Below are positions 8,845-16,045 of a DNA stretch of 25,480 nucleotides, in pieces; position 1 is the stretch's first letter; every line of letters starts with the position of its first letter. The position numbers and the translations under genes are program-made. The notes below the pieces were generated by a model, which saw only the letters and a program-made list of their open reading frames with translations, searched no databases and was not told the origin of the DNA. Source of the DNA: JB111 sp052093225 (GTDB lineage Bacteria > Actinomycetota > Actinomycetes > Actinomycetales > Actinomycetaceae); assembly GCA_052093225.1 (NCBI GenBank), contig JBQDDG010000042.1:1-25480 (forward strand). Direction: 5' to 3'.

Positions 8845-9503
8845 TCAGGCGGAGGGCCGCACGAGCGCCCGCAGGTGGGCGTCGCCGCGGCCGAGCGCCG
8901 ACCACTCGCCCGGTACGTCGAGNNNNNNNNNNNNNNNNNNNNNNNNNNNNNNNNNNNNNNNNNNNNNNNNNNNNNNNNNNNNNNNNNNNNNNNNNNNNNN
9001 NNNNNNNNNNNNNNNNNNNNNNCCCGCAGGTGGGCGTCGCCGCGGCCGAGCGCCGACCACTCGCCCGGTACGTCGAGGACGCAGGCGGTCGCCGTCGGGA
9101 CGCCGAGGGAGACCTGGAGCGCGAGGGAGTCCGAGCCGTCGTCGTGCAGGGAGGCCGCGAGCGAGGAGATCGTCGGCTCGTGCCCCACGACGAGCAGCAC
9201 CGACGGGTCCCCCGAGACGTCGTTGACGAGGTCGAGGAGGCCGCGGGCCGCGTACTGGTAGATCTCCGGGACGTCCCGGCGTTCGCGGATCTGGGCCCCC
9301 TCGCCGACCAGGGTCGCCGTCGAGGCCGCGCGTGCCGCGGTCGAGACGAGGGCGACGTCGACGACACCGACCTCCTCGGCGAGCAGCGGGCCGAGCGCGC
9401 GGGCCTGGCGCTCCCCGCGCCCCGAGAGCTCGCGCGAGGCGTCGCCGGCCCTGCCGATCTGGGCGGCCTTGGCGTGCCGGAGCAGGATGAGCGTCCGGGA
9501 CAT
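8845..9503 (-). CDS. SixA-like histidine phosphatase, falsely interrupted by an assembly gap
   Basis: The protein starts MSRTLILLRHAKAAQ and carries the histidine phosphatase RH motif. It has a conserved LVVGHEPTIS and ends ACVLDVPGEWSALGRGDAHLRALVRPSA. That ending is obtained by joining 9078-9503 directly to 8845-8922, because the sequence on the two sides of the gap is the same 55 bp. The joined gene is 504 nt (167 residues), normal for SixA-type phosphohistidine phosphatases, which remove phosphate from histidine-phosphorylated proteins. Its ATG overlaps the fabI stop (TGATG), so it is coupled to the fatty acid operon. Read literally through the N's, the frame breaks and the end is wrong. 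Confidence 0.88.
8868..9077. repeat. Identical 55-bp copies on both sides of a 100-N gap (assembly artefact)
   Basis: Bases 8868-8922 and 9023-9077 are identical over all 55 positions and end or begin exactly at the gap (8923-9022). This is what two contigs sharing an unmerged end overlap look like, so the true gap length is probably zero once one copy is removed. Confidence 0.92.
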
Positions 9504-10270
9504 CACTGACCCATGGCGTGCACGCCGCCGTCCGCATGCACGATCTCGCCGGTGGTGGCGGGCAGCCAGTCCGAGCACAGCGCCACGACGGTGCGGGCGG
9601 TGGGCCCGGCGTCGGTGACGTCCCACCCGAGCGGGGCGCGGTCGTCCCAGGTGGACTCCATCTGGTCGAACCCGGGGATGGAGGTCGCGGCCGTGGTGCG
9701 CACGGGCCCGGCGGCCACGAGGTTGACGCGGATGCCGTCCGGCCCGAGGTCGCGGGCGAGGTAGCGGGCGGTCGACTCGAACGCGGCCTTGGCCACGCCC
9801 ATCCAGTCGTAGACCGGCCAGGCGTACTTCGCGTCGAACGTGAGGCCGACGACGGCGGAGCCCTCGGACATCAGCGGCCTGGCCGCCACGGCGAGCGACT
9901 TCAGGGAGTAGGCGGAGACCTCGAGGGCGGTCGCCACGTCCGGCCACTCAGCGGTGAGGAAGTTGCCGCCCATCACCGACTGGGGAGCGAAGCCGATCGA
10001 GTGGACGACGGCGTCGAGGTGGTCGACGTGCTCGCGCACGCGGCTCTCCAGGTTCGCCAGGTCGTCGGCGTCGGTGACGTCGAGCTGGACCACGGGCGCC
10101 TCGGTGGGCAGACGCCGCGCGGTCACCTCGGTGAGCCGCATCTGGCGGCCGAACGAGGTGAGCACGACGGTGGCGCCCTGCTCCTGAGCCAGTCGTGCGA
10201 CGTGGAAGGCGATGGAGTTGTTCTTCAGCACGCCGGTGACGAGCACCGTCCTGCCCTCCAGCAGTCCCAT
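9503..10270 (-). CDS. fabI: Enoyl-ACP reductase, InhA-like
   Basis: The 255-residue NADH-dependent enoyl-ACP reductase resembles mycobacterial InhA more than enterobacterial FabI. It has MGLLEGRTVLVTG, NSIAFHVARLAQEQGA, HSIGFAPQ (Ser91), YDWMGVAK with catalytic Tyr154 and Lys161, LVAAGPVRT and SDWLPATTGEIVHADGG. It catalyses the last reduction of each fatty acid elongation cycle. The upstream gene is fabG, the same order as fabG1-inhA in mycobacteria. It has a GAAGAGGA ribosome binding site and its stop overlaps the sixA start. The InhA-like sequence suggests sensitivity to InhA-class inhibitors, but that is inference. Confidence 0.95.
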   Translation of the reverse strand: MGLLEGRTVLVTGVLKNNSIAFHVARLAQEQGATVVLTSFGRQMRLTEVTARRLPTEAPVVQLDVTDADDLANLESRVREHVDHLDAVVHSIGFAPQSVMGGNFLTAEWPDVATALEVSAYSLKSLAVAARPLMSEGSAVVGLTFDAKYAWPVYDWMGVAKAAFESTARYLARDLGPDGIRVNLVAAGPVRTTAATSIPGFDQMESTWDDRAPLGWDVTDAGPTARTVVALCSDWLPATTGEIVHADGGVHAMGQ

Positions 10271-10295
10271 GGTTGTCCTCTTCTCGTTGGGGGGA

Positions 10296-10313
10296 CCCGC
10301 CGTCGCCGGCGGG
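10296..10313 (-). other. Hairpin between fabG and fabI
   Basis: Seven-bp arms CCCGCCG/CGGCGGG enclose a GCGA tetraloop on the minus strand, a GNRA-type loop. It lies 10 nt after the fabG stop and ahead of the fabI ribosome binding site, so it may tune mRNA stability or partial readthrough within the operon. Confidence 0.5.
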
Positions 10314-10323
10314 GTCAGACGTG

Positions 10324-11049
10324 TCAGTGGCCCATGCCGAGGCCGCCGTCGACGGGGATGACGGCGCCCGAGATGTAGCCGGCGGCCGGGGAGGCCAGGA
10401 ACTCGACGACGCCGGCGACGTCCTCGATGTCCCCGAAGCGGCCCGCGGGGATCGCGCCGAGGTAGGTCTGCTGCTGCGCCTCGGGGAGCACCCTGGTCAT
10501 CTCCGTGTCGATGAAGCCGGGGGCGACGACGTTCGCCGTGACCGACCGCTTGCCCAGCTCGCGGGTGATCGAGCGGGCCATGCCGACGAGGCCGGCCTTG
10601 GCCGCCGCGTAGTTGACCTGGCCCGGCCCGCCGTAGAGGCCGATGACGGAGGAGACGAGGACGATCCGGCCCCGGCGGAGCCGGATCATGCCCTTGGCTG
10701 CCCGGCGCGCGACCTTGAACGCGCCGCCGAGGTTGGTCTGCACCACGGTGTCGAAGTCCTCGTCGCTCATCCGCATGAGGAGCTGGTCGCGGGTGACGCC
10801 GGCGTTCGCGACGACGATCTCGACGGGGCCGTGCGCCTCCTCGGCCGCAGCGAAGGCGGCGTCGACGTCCTCGGTGCTCGCGACGTCCCCGGCCAGGGCG
10901 AGCGTGCCCTCGGGGCCGCGGCCCGACCGGGACAGCACCGCCACCTGGTCCCCGAGCCCGAGGAACCGCTTGGCGACGGCCTCACCGATACCCTGGGAGG
11001 CACCGGTGACGAGGACGCTGCGTGGTCCGTTCCCGCTGGTCCCGGTCAC
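10324..11049 (-). CDS. fabG: 3-oxoacyl-ACP reductase (FabG/MabA)
   Basis: The 241-residue short-chain dehydrogenase has the cofactor loop VTGASQGIGEA (about 14-24), NAG at 82-84, an active Ser near 134 (VSSVIGLYGG), and Tyr147/Lys151 in YAAAK. It ends with GAVIPVDGGLGMGH. It reduces 3-oxoacyl-ACP with NADPH in type II fatty acid synthesis. Position next to an InhA-like reductase supports FabG over other short-chain dehydrogenases. The GTG start is chosen because GAGGAG precedes it by 5 nt; the nearby upstream ATG is out of frame and ends after two codons. Confidence 0.93.
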   Translation of the reverse strand: MTGTSGNGPRSVLVTGASQGIGEAVAKRFLGLGDQVAVLSRSGRGPEGTLALAGDVASTEDVDAAFAAAEEAHGPVEIVVANAGVTRDQLLMRMSDEDFDTVVQTNLGGAFKVARRAAKGMIRLRRGRIVLVSSVIGLYGGPGQVNYAAAKAGLVGMARSITRELGKRSVTANVVAPGFIDTEMTRVLPEAQQQTYLGAIPAGRFGDIEDVAGVVEFLASPAAGYISGAVIPVDGGLGMGH

Positions 11050-11085
11050 GTCATCTCCTCGATGCTTGGCGTACGCACGCGGGAC

Positions 11086-11091
11086 ACGCTA
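11086..11091 (-). promoter_or_regulatory. Candidate -10 element of the fabG-fabI-sixA operon
   Basis: The minus strand reads TAGCGT here, within GGATAGCGT, the same nine bases as the -10 region of the hypothetical gene at the right end of the window. Transcription would start about 30 nt before the fabG GTG. Confidence 0.45.
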
Positions 11092-11209
11092 TCCGATGAC
11101 GGCGGCGGCCCGCCCCGACGACCGGGGACTGCTCGGGTGCACACCGCGGACCGGCGACGCCGTGCGTGCGGCGCCCGGCGGCGGGGCCGACATCGAGGGG
11201 CCCGCGGCG

Positions 11210-11215
11210 TAACCT
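11210..11215 (+). promoter_or_regulatory. Leaderless-type -10 element of the DUF3099 gene
   Basis: TAACCT is exactly 6 nt before the ATG. CCGACA at 11187-11192 with a 17-nt spacer is a plausible -35. Confidence 0.6.
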
Positions 11216-11221
11216 GGGTCA

Positions 11222-11689
11222 ATGACCAGGGTCCGGCACTCCCCCGCCGCTCCCGCCGCCCACACCTCGTCCCGGCTGCGCGGCGGGCGCCGGAACCGAC
11301 CCGTGCCGATCACCTCCACCGCGCCGGGGCTCACCGAGGACCTCGGCGGGCGGATGCGCCGGTACTGGCTGTTCATGGGGATGCGTGTCGCCTGCATGGC
11401 GCTGCTGTTCGTCGTCCCGCGCCAGTGGTGGTGGCTGTGCATCGTCGGCGCGCTCGTCTCGCCGCTGCTCGCGGTGCTCGTCGCCAACGCCGGCCGCGAG
11501 GGCGGCGGACGGACGCCCGCCGAGCACGCGGGCCAGGACCTCGTCGTCCTCGACCGGTCGGCGCCGCCCGGCGCGGCAGGATCCGGCGCGCCTGGCTCCG
11601 GTGAGCCGGGGGCCGCCGACGCCGGGGCCCGCACGACGCCGCGGCGGGCGCCGACCTACCACGTCCGCCCCGGGGAGTTCCTCCGGTGA
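11222..11689 (+). CDS. DUF3099 domain membrane protein
   Basis: The 155-residue actinobacterial protein has a basic N-terminus, then ITSTAPGLTEDLGGRMRRYW, which is typical of DUF3099. Two adjoining hydrophobic segments follow (about 50-67 and 69-88), with a VVPRQWWWLC turn between them. The remainder is a Pro/Ala/Gly-rich cytoplasmic-like tail. The function is unknown. Its TGA overlaps the SURF1 start in a GTGA, so translation of the two is coupled and a role connected with the respiratory chain or oxidase assembly is possible. The start is set by the -10 element 6 nt upstream. Confidence 0.85.
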   Translation: MTRVRHSPAAPAAHTSSRLRGGRRNRPVPITSTAPGLTEDLGGRMRRYWLFMGMRVACMALLFVVPRQWWWLCIVGALVSPLLAVLVANAGREGGGRTPAEHAGQDLVVLDRSAPPGAAGSGAPGSGEPGAADAGARTTPRRAPTYHVRPGEFLR

Positions 11690-12642
11690 CGGGCAGCGTC
11701 CCGCCCGCGGCGCGGGGTGCCGGCCGCTGGTCGTTCCTGCGCGAGCCCCGCTGGTTGGGGCTCATCGCTCTCAGCATCGTGGCGGCCCTGACGTGCGTGT
11801 GGCTCGGGAGCTGGCAGCTGGACCGGCACCAGGAGAAGGTCGAGCGGCGCGACGCCGTCGAGACCGCCGAGGCGACCGCGCCCGTGCCCGGCGAGGAGCT
11901 GATCGGCGACCTCCTCGTCGACGGCCCGGACACCTGGCGCCACGTCACTCTCACCGGCCGGTGGGTCGAGGGCACCACCCTCGGGCTGCGCAACCGGCCG
12001 GTCGAGGGCACACCCGCCGTCCACGTCGTCGACCTGTTCGCCACCGAGCTGGACGGGCGCGAGGCCGTGGTGCCGGTCGACCGAGGCTGGCTGGCCTCCG
12101 AGATCTCCATGACGCCCGCGGACCTCCCCCACCCGGCCGAGGGCGGGTCGACGATCATCGTCCGCCTGCGCCCCGCCGAAGGGCCGAGCGACCGCGAGCC
12201 CGCACCCGGATGGCTCTACTCGATCGAGGAGCAGACGATCCGCGACTCGCTGGCCCTCCTGCCCGACCCGCCGCCCGGGGCGACGGAGATCGCCGAGGGC
12301 GGTGGCGTCGTCGTCGGCGGGTACGGCGAGCTCATCGACGGGCAGCCGGCCGCCGGCGGCGCTCTGACGCCCATGTCGGCACCCGACGTCTCGCTGCGCA
12401 ACCACCTCAGCTACGCGTTCCAGTGGTGGATCTTCGCGATCGGCGCCCTCCTCATCGTGCCGCTCCTCGCGCGCCGCGAGGTCGACGAGGCCGACGAGGA
12501 GCTCCTGGCCGGCACGCCCTACGCTCGCGGCGGCGAGCTCTCGGCGCGGCCGGGCCGGAAGGTCTCCGACGCCGAGGAGGAGGACGCCTGGCTCGACGCC
12601 ACGGAGAGCGACGATCAGGCGAGCGTGACCAGCTCGAGGTAG
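11686..12642 (+). CDS. SURF1-family cytochrome oxidase assembly protein
   Basis: The 318-residue protein has an N-terminal membrane segment (PRWLGLIALSIVAALTCVWLG, about 24-44) followed by the SURF1 motif GSWQLDRHQEKVERRDAV. A large extracytoplasmic domain includes VTLTGRWVEG, LGLRNRPVEG and VVPVDRGWL. A second membrane segment (YAFQWWIFAIGALLIVPLL) and a charged tail close the protein. SURF1 helps insert heme into, or assemble, aa3-type cytochrome c oxidase. No oxidase genes are in the window. The GTG start is shared with the upstream stop. The last 28 bp overlap the 3' end of the convergent ABC-F gene. Confidence 0.92.
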   Translation: MTGSVPPAARGAGRWSFLREPRWLGLIALSIVAALTCVWLGSWQLDRHQEKVERRDAVETAEATAPVPGEELIGDLLVDGPDTWRHVTLTGRWVEGTTLGLRNRPVEGTPAVHVVDLFATELDGREAVVPVDRGWLASEISMTPADLPHPAEGGSTIIVRLRPAEGPSDREPAPGWLYSIEEQTIRDSLALLPDPPPGATEIAEGGGVVVGGYGELIDGQPAAGGALTPMSAPDVSLRNHLSYAFQWWIFAIGALLIVPLLARREVDEADEELLAGTPYARGGELSARPGRKVSDAEEEDAWLDATESDDQASVTSSR

Positions 12643-14231
12643 TCGGCCGACCACAGGTCCTCGTCGCCGTCGGGCAGCAGGAGCACCCGCTCCGGGCTGA
12701 GCGACTCGACCGCACCCTCGTCGTGGGTGACGAGGACGACGGCACCCGTGAACGTCGACAGCGCGCCGAGGATCTCCTCGCGCGAGGCCGGGTCGAGGTT
12801 GTTCGTCGGCTCGTCGAGCAGCAGGACGTTGGCCGAGGAGACGACGAGCACCGCGAGCGCGAGCCGCGTCTTCTCGCCGCCGGACAGCACGCCGGCCGGC
12901 TTGTCGGCGTCGGCGCCCGAGAACAGGAACGAACCGAGCACCGAGCGGACCTGCGTGTCGGTGAGGTCCGGCGCCGAGCTGCGGAGGTTCTCGACCACGG
13001 TGCGCGAGGTGTCGAGGGTCTCGTGCTCCTGCGCGTAGTAGCCGATCTTCAGGCCGTGGCCGGGGACGACCTCACCGGTGTCCGGCTGCTCCACGCCGCC
13101 GAGGATCCGCAGCAGCGTGGTCTTGCCGGCGCCGTTGAGGCCGAGGATGACCACCTTGGAGCCCCGGTCGATCGCCAGGTCGACGCCCGCGAACACCTCG
13201 AGCGAGCCATAGGACTTCGACAGGTCGCGCGCGGTCAGCGGCGTCCGGCCGCAGGGCGCGGGGTCCGGGAACCGCAGCGCGGCCACGCGGTCCTTCTGGC
13301 GGGTCTCCTCGAGCCCCGCCGTGAGGCGCTCGGCGCGGCGGATCATGTTCTGCGCGGCGACGGCCTTCGTGGCCTTGGCCCGCATCTTGTCGGCCTGCGC
13401 CATGAGCGTCGAGGCCTTCTTCTCGGCGTTGGCGCGCTCGCGGCGGCGGCGCTTCTCGTCGACCTCGCGCTGGTTGACGTACGCGTCCCAGCCGAGGTTG
13501 TAGATGTCGAGCTCGCCCCGGTTGGCGTCGAGGTGCCAGACGGTGTTGACGGTCTCGCGCAGCAGCTCGACGTCGTGCGAGATGACGACGAACCCGCCCT
13601 GGTAGGTCCTCAGGTGCTCGCGCAGCCACACGATCGAGTCGTGGTCGAGGTGGTTCGTCGGCTCGTCGAGCAGGAGGGTGTCGGCGCCGGAGAAGAGGAT
13701 GCGGGCGAGCTCGACCCGGCGGCGCTGTCCGCCGGAGAGCGTGTGGAGCGGCTGGTCGAGGACCCGGGTCGGCAGTGCGAGCGCCGAGGTCATCGCCGCG
13801 GCCTCGGACTCCGCGGCCCAACCGCCGAGGGACTCGAACTCGGCGTCGAGGCGGACGTAGCGGTCGATCGCCTTCGCGGCCTTGTCGGGATTGTCGAGGT
13901 CACCCATCTCGCGCTCCGCCTTGCGGAGCCGACCCAGCAGGGTGTCGATGCCGCGCGCAGAGAGCACCCGGTCCCGCGCGAGGACGTCGAGGTCACCCGT
14001 GCGCGGGTCCTGCGGGAGGTAGCCGACGGTGCCGGCCCTCGTGATGTCCCCGGTGTGGGCGACCGTCGAGCTCGTGGAGTCGGCCCCGGCGAGGAGCTTG
14101 GTCAGTGTGGTCTTGCCGGCGCCGTTGCGGCCGACGAGCCCGATCTTCATGCCGGTGTCGATCCGGAAGGTTGCCGAGTGGAGCAGCTCGCGGGCGCCGA
14201 TGGACACCGAGATGTCGCGGGCGGTGATCAT
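12615..14231 (-). CDS. ABC-F family ATPase (ribosome-associated type)
   Basis: The 538-residue protein has two ATPase domains and no membrane segment. Domain 1 has GLVGRNGAGKTT, LSGGQRRRVELARIL and LLLDEPTNHLD. Domain 2 has LGLNGAGKTTLLR, LSGGEKTRLALAVL and LLLDEPTNNLD. A charged interdomain linker (REVDEKRRRRERANAEKKA, about 270-330) is where ABC-F proteins contact the ribosomal P-site tRNA. It resembles the actinobacterial housekeeping member Rv1473 rather than a mobile resistance protein. It starts at ATG with AAAGG upstream. The leader contains GGGGGCACCCCC, a small possible hairpin. The gene overlaps SURF1 at their 3' ends, and no terminator separates them. Confidence 0.92.
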   Translation of the reverse strand: MITARDISVSIGARELLHSATFRIDTGMKIGLVGRNGAGKTTLTKLLAGADSTSSTVAHTGDITRAGTVGYLPQDPRTGDLDVLARDRVLSARGIDTLLGRLRKAEREMGDLDNPDKAAKAIDRYVRLDAEFESLGGWAAESEAAAMTSALALPTRVLDQPLHTLSGGQRRRVELARILFSGADTLLLDEPTNHLDHDSIVWLREHLRTYQGGFVVISHDVELLRETVNTVWHLDANRGELDIYNLGWDAYVNQREVDEKRRRRERANAEKKASTLMAQADKMRAKATKAVAAQNMIRRAERLTAGLEETRQKDRVAALRFPDPAPCGRTPLTARDLSKSYGSLEVFAGVDLAIDRGSKVVILGLNGAGKTTLLRILGGVEQPDTGEVVPGHGLKIGYYAQEHETLDTSRTVVENLRSSAPDLTDTQVRSVLGSFLFSGADADKPAGVLSGGEKTRLALAVLVVSSANVLLLDEPTNNLDPASREEILGALSTFTGAVVLVTHDEGAVESLSPERVLLLPDGDEDLWSADYLELVTLA

Positions 14232-14289
14232 GGAGGCCTTTCGTGGTGCGGGCGCCGAGGGGGTGCCCCCGGACGCAGGGCCGCGGACC

Positions 14290-14295
14290 ATCGTA
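14290..14295 (-). promoter_or_regulatory. Candidate -10 element of the ABC-F gene
   Basis: The minus strand reads TACGAT, giving a leader of about 50 nt. No convincing -35 is seen, so this is tentative. Confidence 0.3.
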
Positions 14296-14375
14296 CGGGC
14301 GGGGCCGACCGAATATCCGGCCGTCCCCTGTTCCGTCGGGCACTCACGGGGTCCGTGCCGGCCCCCGGCTGCGGT

Positions 14376-15392
14376 TCAGGCGTGCTGCGCCGACACGCAC
14401 GAACGCGCCCGGACGGCGGCGGTCTCGAGCTGGATCGTCGCGTGGTCGAGGGAGACCGGGAAGTGCTCCCGCAGGCACTCGTGGATGCTCTCGAGGATCT
14501 CCGGGGCGTGCCCGGAGGCGAAGCAGTGGTCATCGACCACCACGTGGGCGGAGACCACGGGCATGCCCGTCCCGATCTCGGAGGCGTGCAGGTCGTGGAC
14601 CTCGCGGACGTGGTCGAGCCCGAGGAGGTGGGCGCGCACGGTGTCGAGGTCGACGCCCTCGGGCGTGTACTCCATGAGCACCCGCATGGTGGATCGCAGG
14701 ATCCGGAACGCCCGCGGCACGATGAGCGCGGCGATGACGAGTCCGGCGATCGTGTCGGCGCGCTGGAACCCTGTGGTCCAGATGAGGACTGCGGCCACGA
14801 CGACGGCGAGCGAGCCGAGGGCGTCGTTGAGCACCTCGAGGAATGCGGCGCGCATATTGAGATTGGCGTCCCGCCCTCCGGCGAGCACGGCGATCGCGGC
14901 GATGTTGGCCGCGAGCCCGACGAGACCGAAGACGAGCAGCTCGGCCGCCGGGACCACGCCCGGTTCGAACAGCCTGCGCACGCCCTCGACCGCGGCGTAG
15001 GCCCCGACGAGGAGCAGGAGGACCGCCTGCCCGAGTGCCGCCACGACCTCGATCCGGGCGAAGCCCCACGTCCGGGTGCTGGTCGCGGGGCGCTGCATCA
15101 TCGTCGCCGCGACGGCGGCGACGGCGAGCCCGGCCGCGTCGGCGACCGCGTGCGCGGTGTCGGTGAGCAGCGCGAGGCTGCCGGTGACGATGCTGCCCAC
15201 GAGCTGTGCCACCACGACGACGGCGGTGAGCGTGAGCGCGACGAGGAGGCGGCGGCGCATGGCCGGGTCGGCGGTCGCTGCCGCGGCGACACCGGCCGTG
15301 TGGTCGTGGGTGTGTTCGGGATCCGGGCGACGCGGCTCGCGTCGGCCGTGCTCACGGCGGTCCGGCTCGCGACTATCCGGATGACCCGTCAC
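14376..15392 (-). CDS. Cation diffusion facilitator (CzcD-like metal exporter)
   Basis: The 338-residue CDF has a His-rich start (DPEHTHDHT, about 24-32), six hydrophobic segments between about 47 and 225, and a cytoplasmic domain to the end. Transport-site residues in TM2 are Asp78, His81 and Asp85 (LTDTAHAVADAAG). In TM5 the pattern is FLEVLNDALGS, with Glu186 where classical Zn exporters have His, and Asp190. CDF proteins export divalent metals such as Zn, Co or Cd by proton exchange. The GTG start lies within the stop of the arsR gene (GTGA). The metal is not certain, because of the Glu substitution. Confidence 0.92.
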   Translation of the reverse strand: MTGHPDSREPDRREHGRREPRRPDPEHTHDHTAGVAAAATADPAMRRRLLVALTLTAVVVVAQLVGSIVTGSLALLTDTAHAVADAAGLAVAAVAATMMQRPATSTRTWGFARIEVVAALGQAVLLLLVGAYAAVEGVRRLFEPGVVPAAELLVFGLVGLAANIAAIAVLAGGRDANLNMRAAFLEVLNDALGSLAVVVAAVLIWTTGFQRADTIAGLVIAALIVPRAFRILRSTMRVLMEYTPEGVDLDTVRAHLLGLDHVREVHDLHASEIGTGMPVVSAHVVVDDHCFASGHAPEILESIHECLREHFPVSLDHATIQLETAAVRARSCVSAQHA

Positions 15393-15766
15393 GGGGCCAC
15401 CTCGCCCACCACGACGTCGTGATCGTGCGCCGCCGGTGAAGTACCCGACGCGAGCAGGTCGCCCGCGCTCGCCATGAGTGCGACCAGGCGCGCCGGGTCG
15501 GCGATGGAGAACCACGACGCGCGGCCCTCGCTGCGGCGGCCGACGAGCCCGCAGTCGAGCAGGCACGCGAGGTGCTTGCTCACGGTCGACTGCGCGAGGT
15601 GCATGTGCTCGACGAGGTCCCGCACGCGGTGCTCCCCGCTCGAGAGGTGGGTGAGCAGGGCGAGCCGCGTGGGCTCGGCTAGGGCGTGGAACACGGCGGC
15701 GTGCGCGCGGTGGTCCGCGTGCGGCGAGCCGGCCGCTCCCACCGCCACCGCCTCATTCATCGCCAC
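15389..15766 (-). CDS. ArsR/SmtB-family metal repressor, CmtR-like
   Basis: The 125-residue winged-helix regulator has HALAEPTRLALLTHL and LAQSTVSKHLACLLDCGLVGRR. The recognition helix carries Cys68 and Cys72 with three residues between, matching Cys57/Cys61 of the mycobacterial Cd/Pb sensor CmtR. The third CmtR cysteine near the C-terminus is absent; an AHDHD cluster (His114, His116) is there instead. It should repress its own promoter and the coupled CDF gene until metal binds. The GTG at 15764-15766 is preferred over the ATG two codons later because TATCAT lies exactly 6 nt before it. Confidence 0.9.
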   Translation of the reverse strand: MAMNEAVAVGAAGSPHADHRAHAAVFHALAEPTRLALLTHLSSGEHRVRDLVEHMHLAQSTVSKHLACLLDCGLVGRRSEGRASWFSIADPARLVALMASAGDLLASGTSPAAHDHDVVVGEVAP

Positions 15767-15778
15767 ATGACGATGATA
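15757..15778 (-). promoter_or_regulatory. arsR leaderless promoter and overlapping inverted repeat
   Basis: The minus strand has TATCAT (15773-15778) six bases before the GTG. TCATCG and CGATGA arms (15757-15762 and 15771-15776, 8-nt centre) overlap both the -10 and the start codon. An autorepressor site at this place would block the arsR-CDF operon. TCGACG 17 nt further upstream is a weak -35. Confidence 0.5.
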
Positions 15779-15859
15779 GCGCCGAGTGACGATGCCGTCG
15801 ATACCTCCGGGCGAGCCGACGGACGATGAGATCCAGGACGCGCTCGACGCCGCCTCCGC

Positions 15860-15925
15860 CGTCGGTCAGAACGCAGGTCGGACCGACGCCGAAGGGGAGC
15901 CCTGCTCGGCAGGTCGCCCCTTCGG
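15860..15925. other. Two adjacent hairpins in the gap between arsR and sufT
   Basis: Hairpin 1 has perfect 8-bp arms CGTCGGTC/GACCGACG (15860-15888). Hairpin 2 starts on the next base with 9-bp arms CCGAAGGGG/CCCCTTCGG (15889-15925) and contains an inner CCTGC/GCAGG stem. Together with the terminator at 15967-15992 they make most of this 279-nt gap self-complementary. A GTG at 15786 opens a frame (MTMPSIPPGEPTDDEIQDALD) that could be a small protein, but it passes through the hairpins and then runs antisense to sufT, so I do not call it. Confidence 0.55.
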
Positions 15926-15966
15926 CCGTCCGGGTCACGGGGCGGCCATCGAGCCGCGCACACGGA

Positions 15967-15992
15967 GGGCCGGCACCCGAAGGTGCCGGCCC
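15967..15992 (-). terminator. Terminator of the SUF operon with C(UUCG)G tetraloop
   Basis: On the minus strand, 11-bp perfect arms GGGCCGGCACC/GGTGCCGGCCC enclose TTCG. The loop is closed by a C-G pair, which is the exceptionally stable UUCG tetraloop. It begins about 54 nt after the sufT stop. There is no U-tract, as is usual in high-GC actinobacteria. Confidence 0.8.
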
Positions 15993-16033
15993 GAACCGCA
16001 CTCTCGACGAGTACGAACCGCACTCTCAACGAG
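15992..16033. repeat. 20-bp direct repeat (period 22) between sufT and its terminator
   Basis: CGAACCGCACTCTCGACGAG (15992-16011) recurs at 16014-16033 with one mismatch. It lies in the 3' untranslated part of the SUF transcript, directly before the terminator hairpin. Confidence 0.75.
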
Positions 16034-16045
16034 AAGGGGGCTACA

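Noticed and set aside
8868..9077. 55-bp direct repeats as attachment sites or ends of a mobile element.
   Set aside because: They border an N gap exactly and lie inside one continuous reading frame when merged; an assembly overlap explains them fully.
12615..14231. ABC-F gene as an acquired antibiotic resistance determinant.
   Set aside because: Its sequence and company resemble the chromosomal housekeeping member near inhA and suf in actinobacteria, and no sign of transfer is visible.
11385..15422. A very long plus-strand open frame (over 1300 codons).
   Set aside because: It runs antisense to the ABC-F and CDF genes and shows the Arg/Asp/Val-rich composition produced by reading high-GC genes in the wrong frame. 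No domain is visible in it beyond the real genes.
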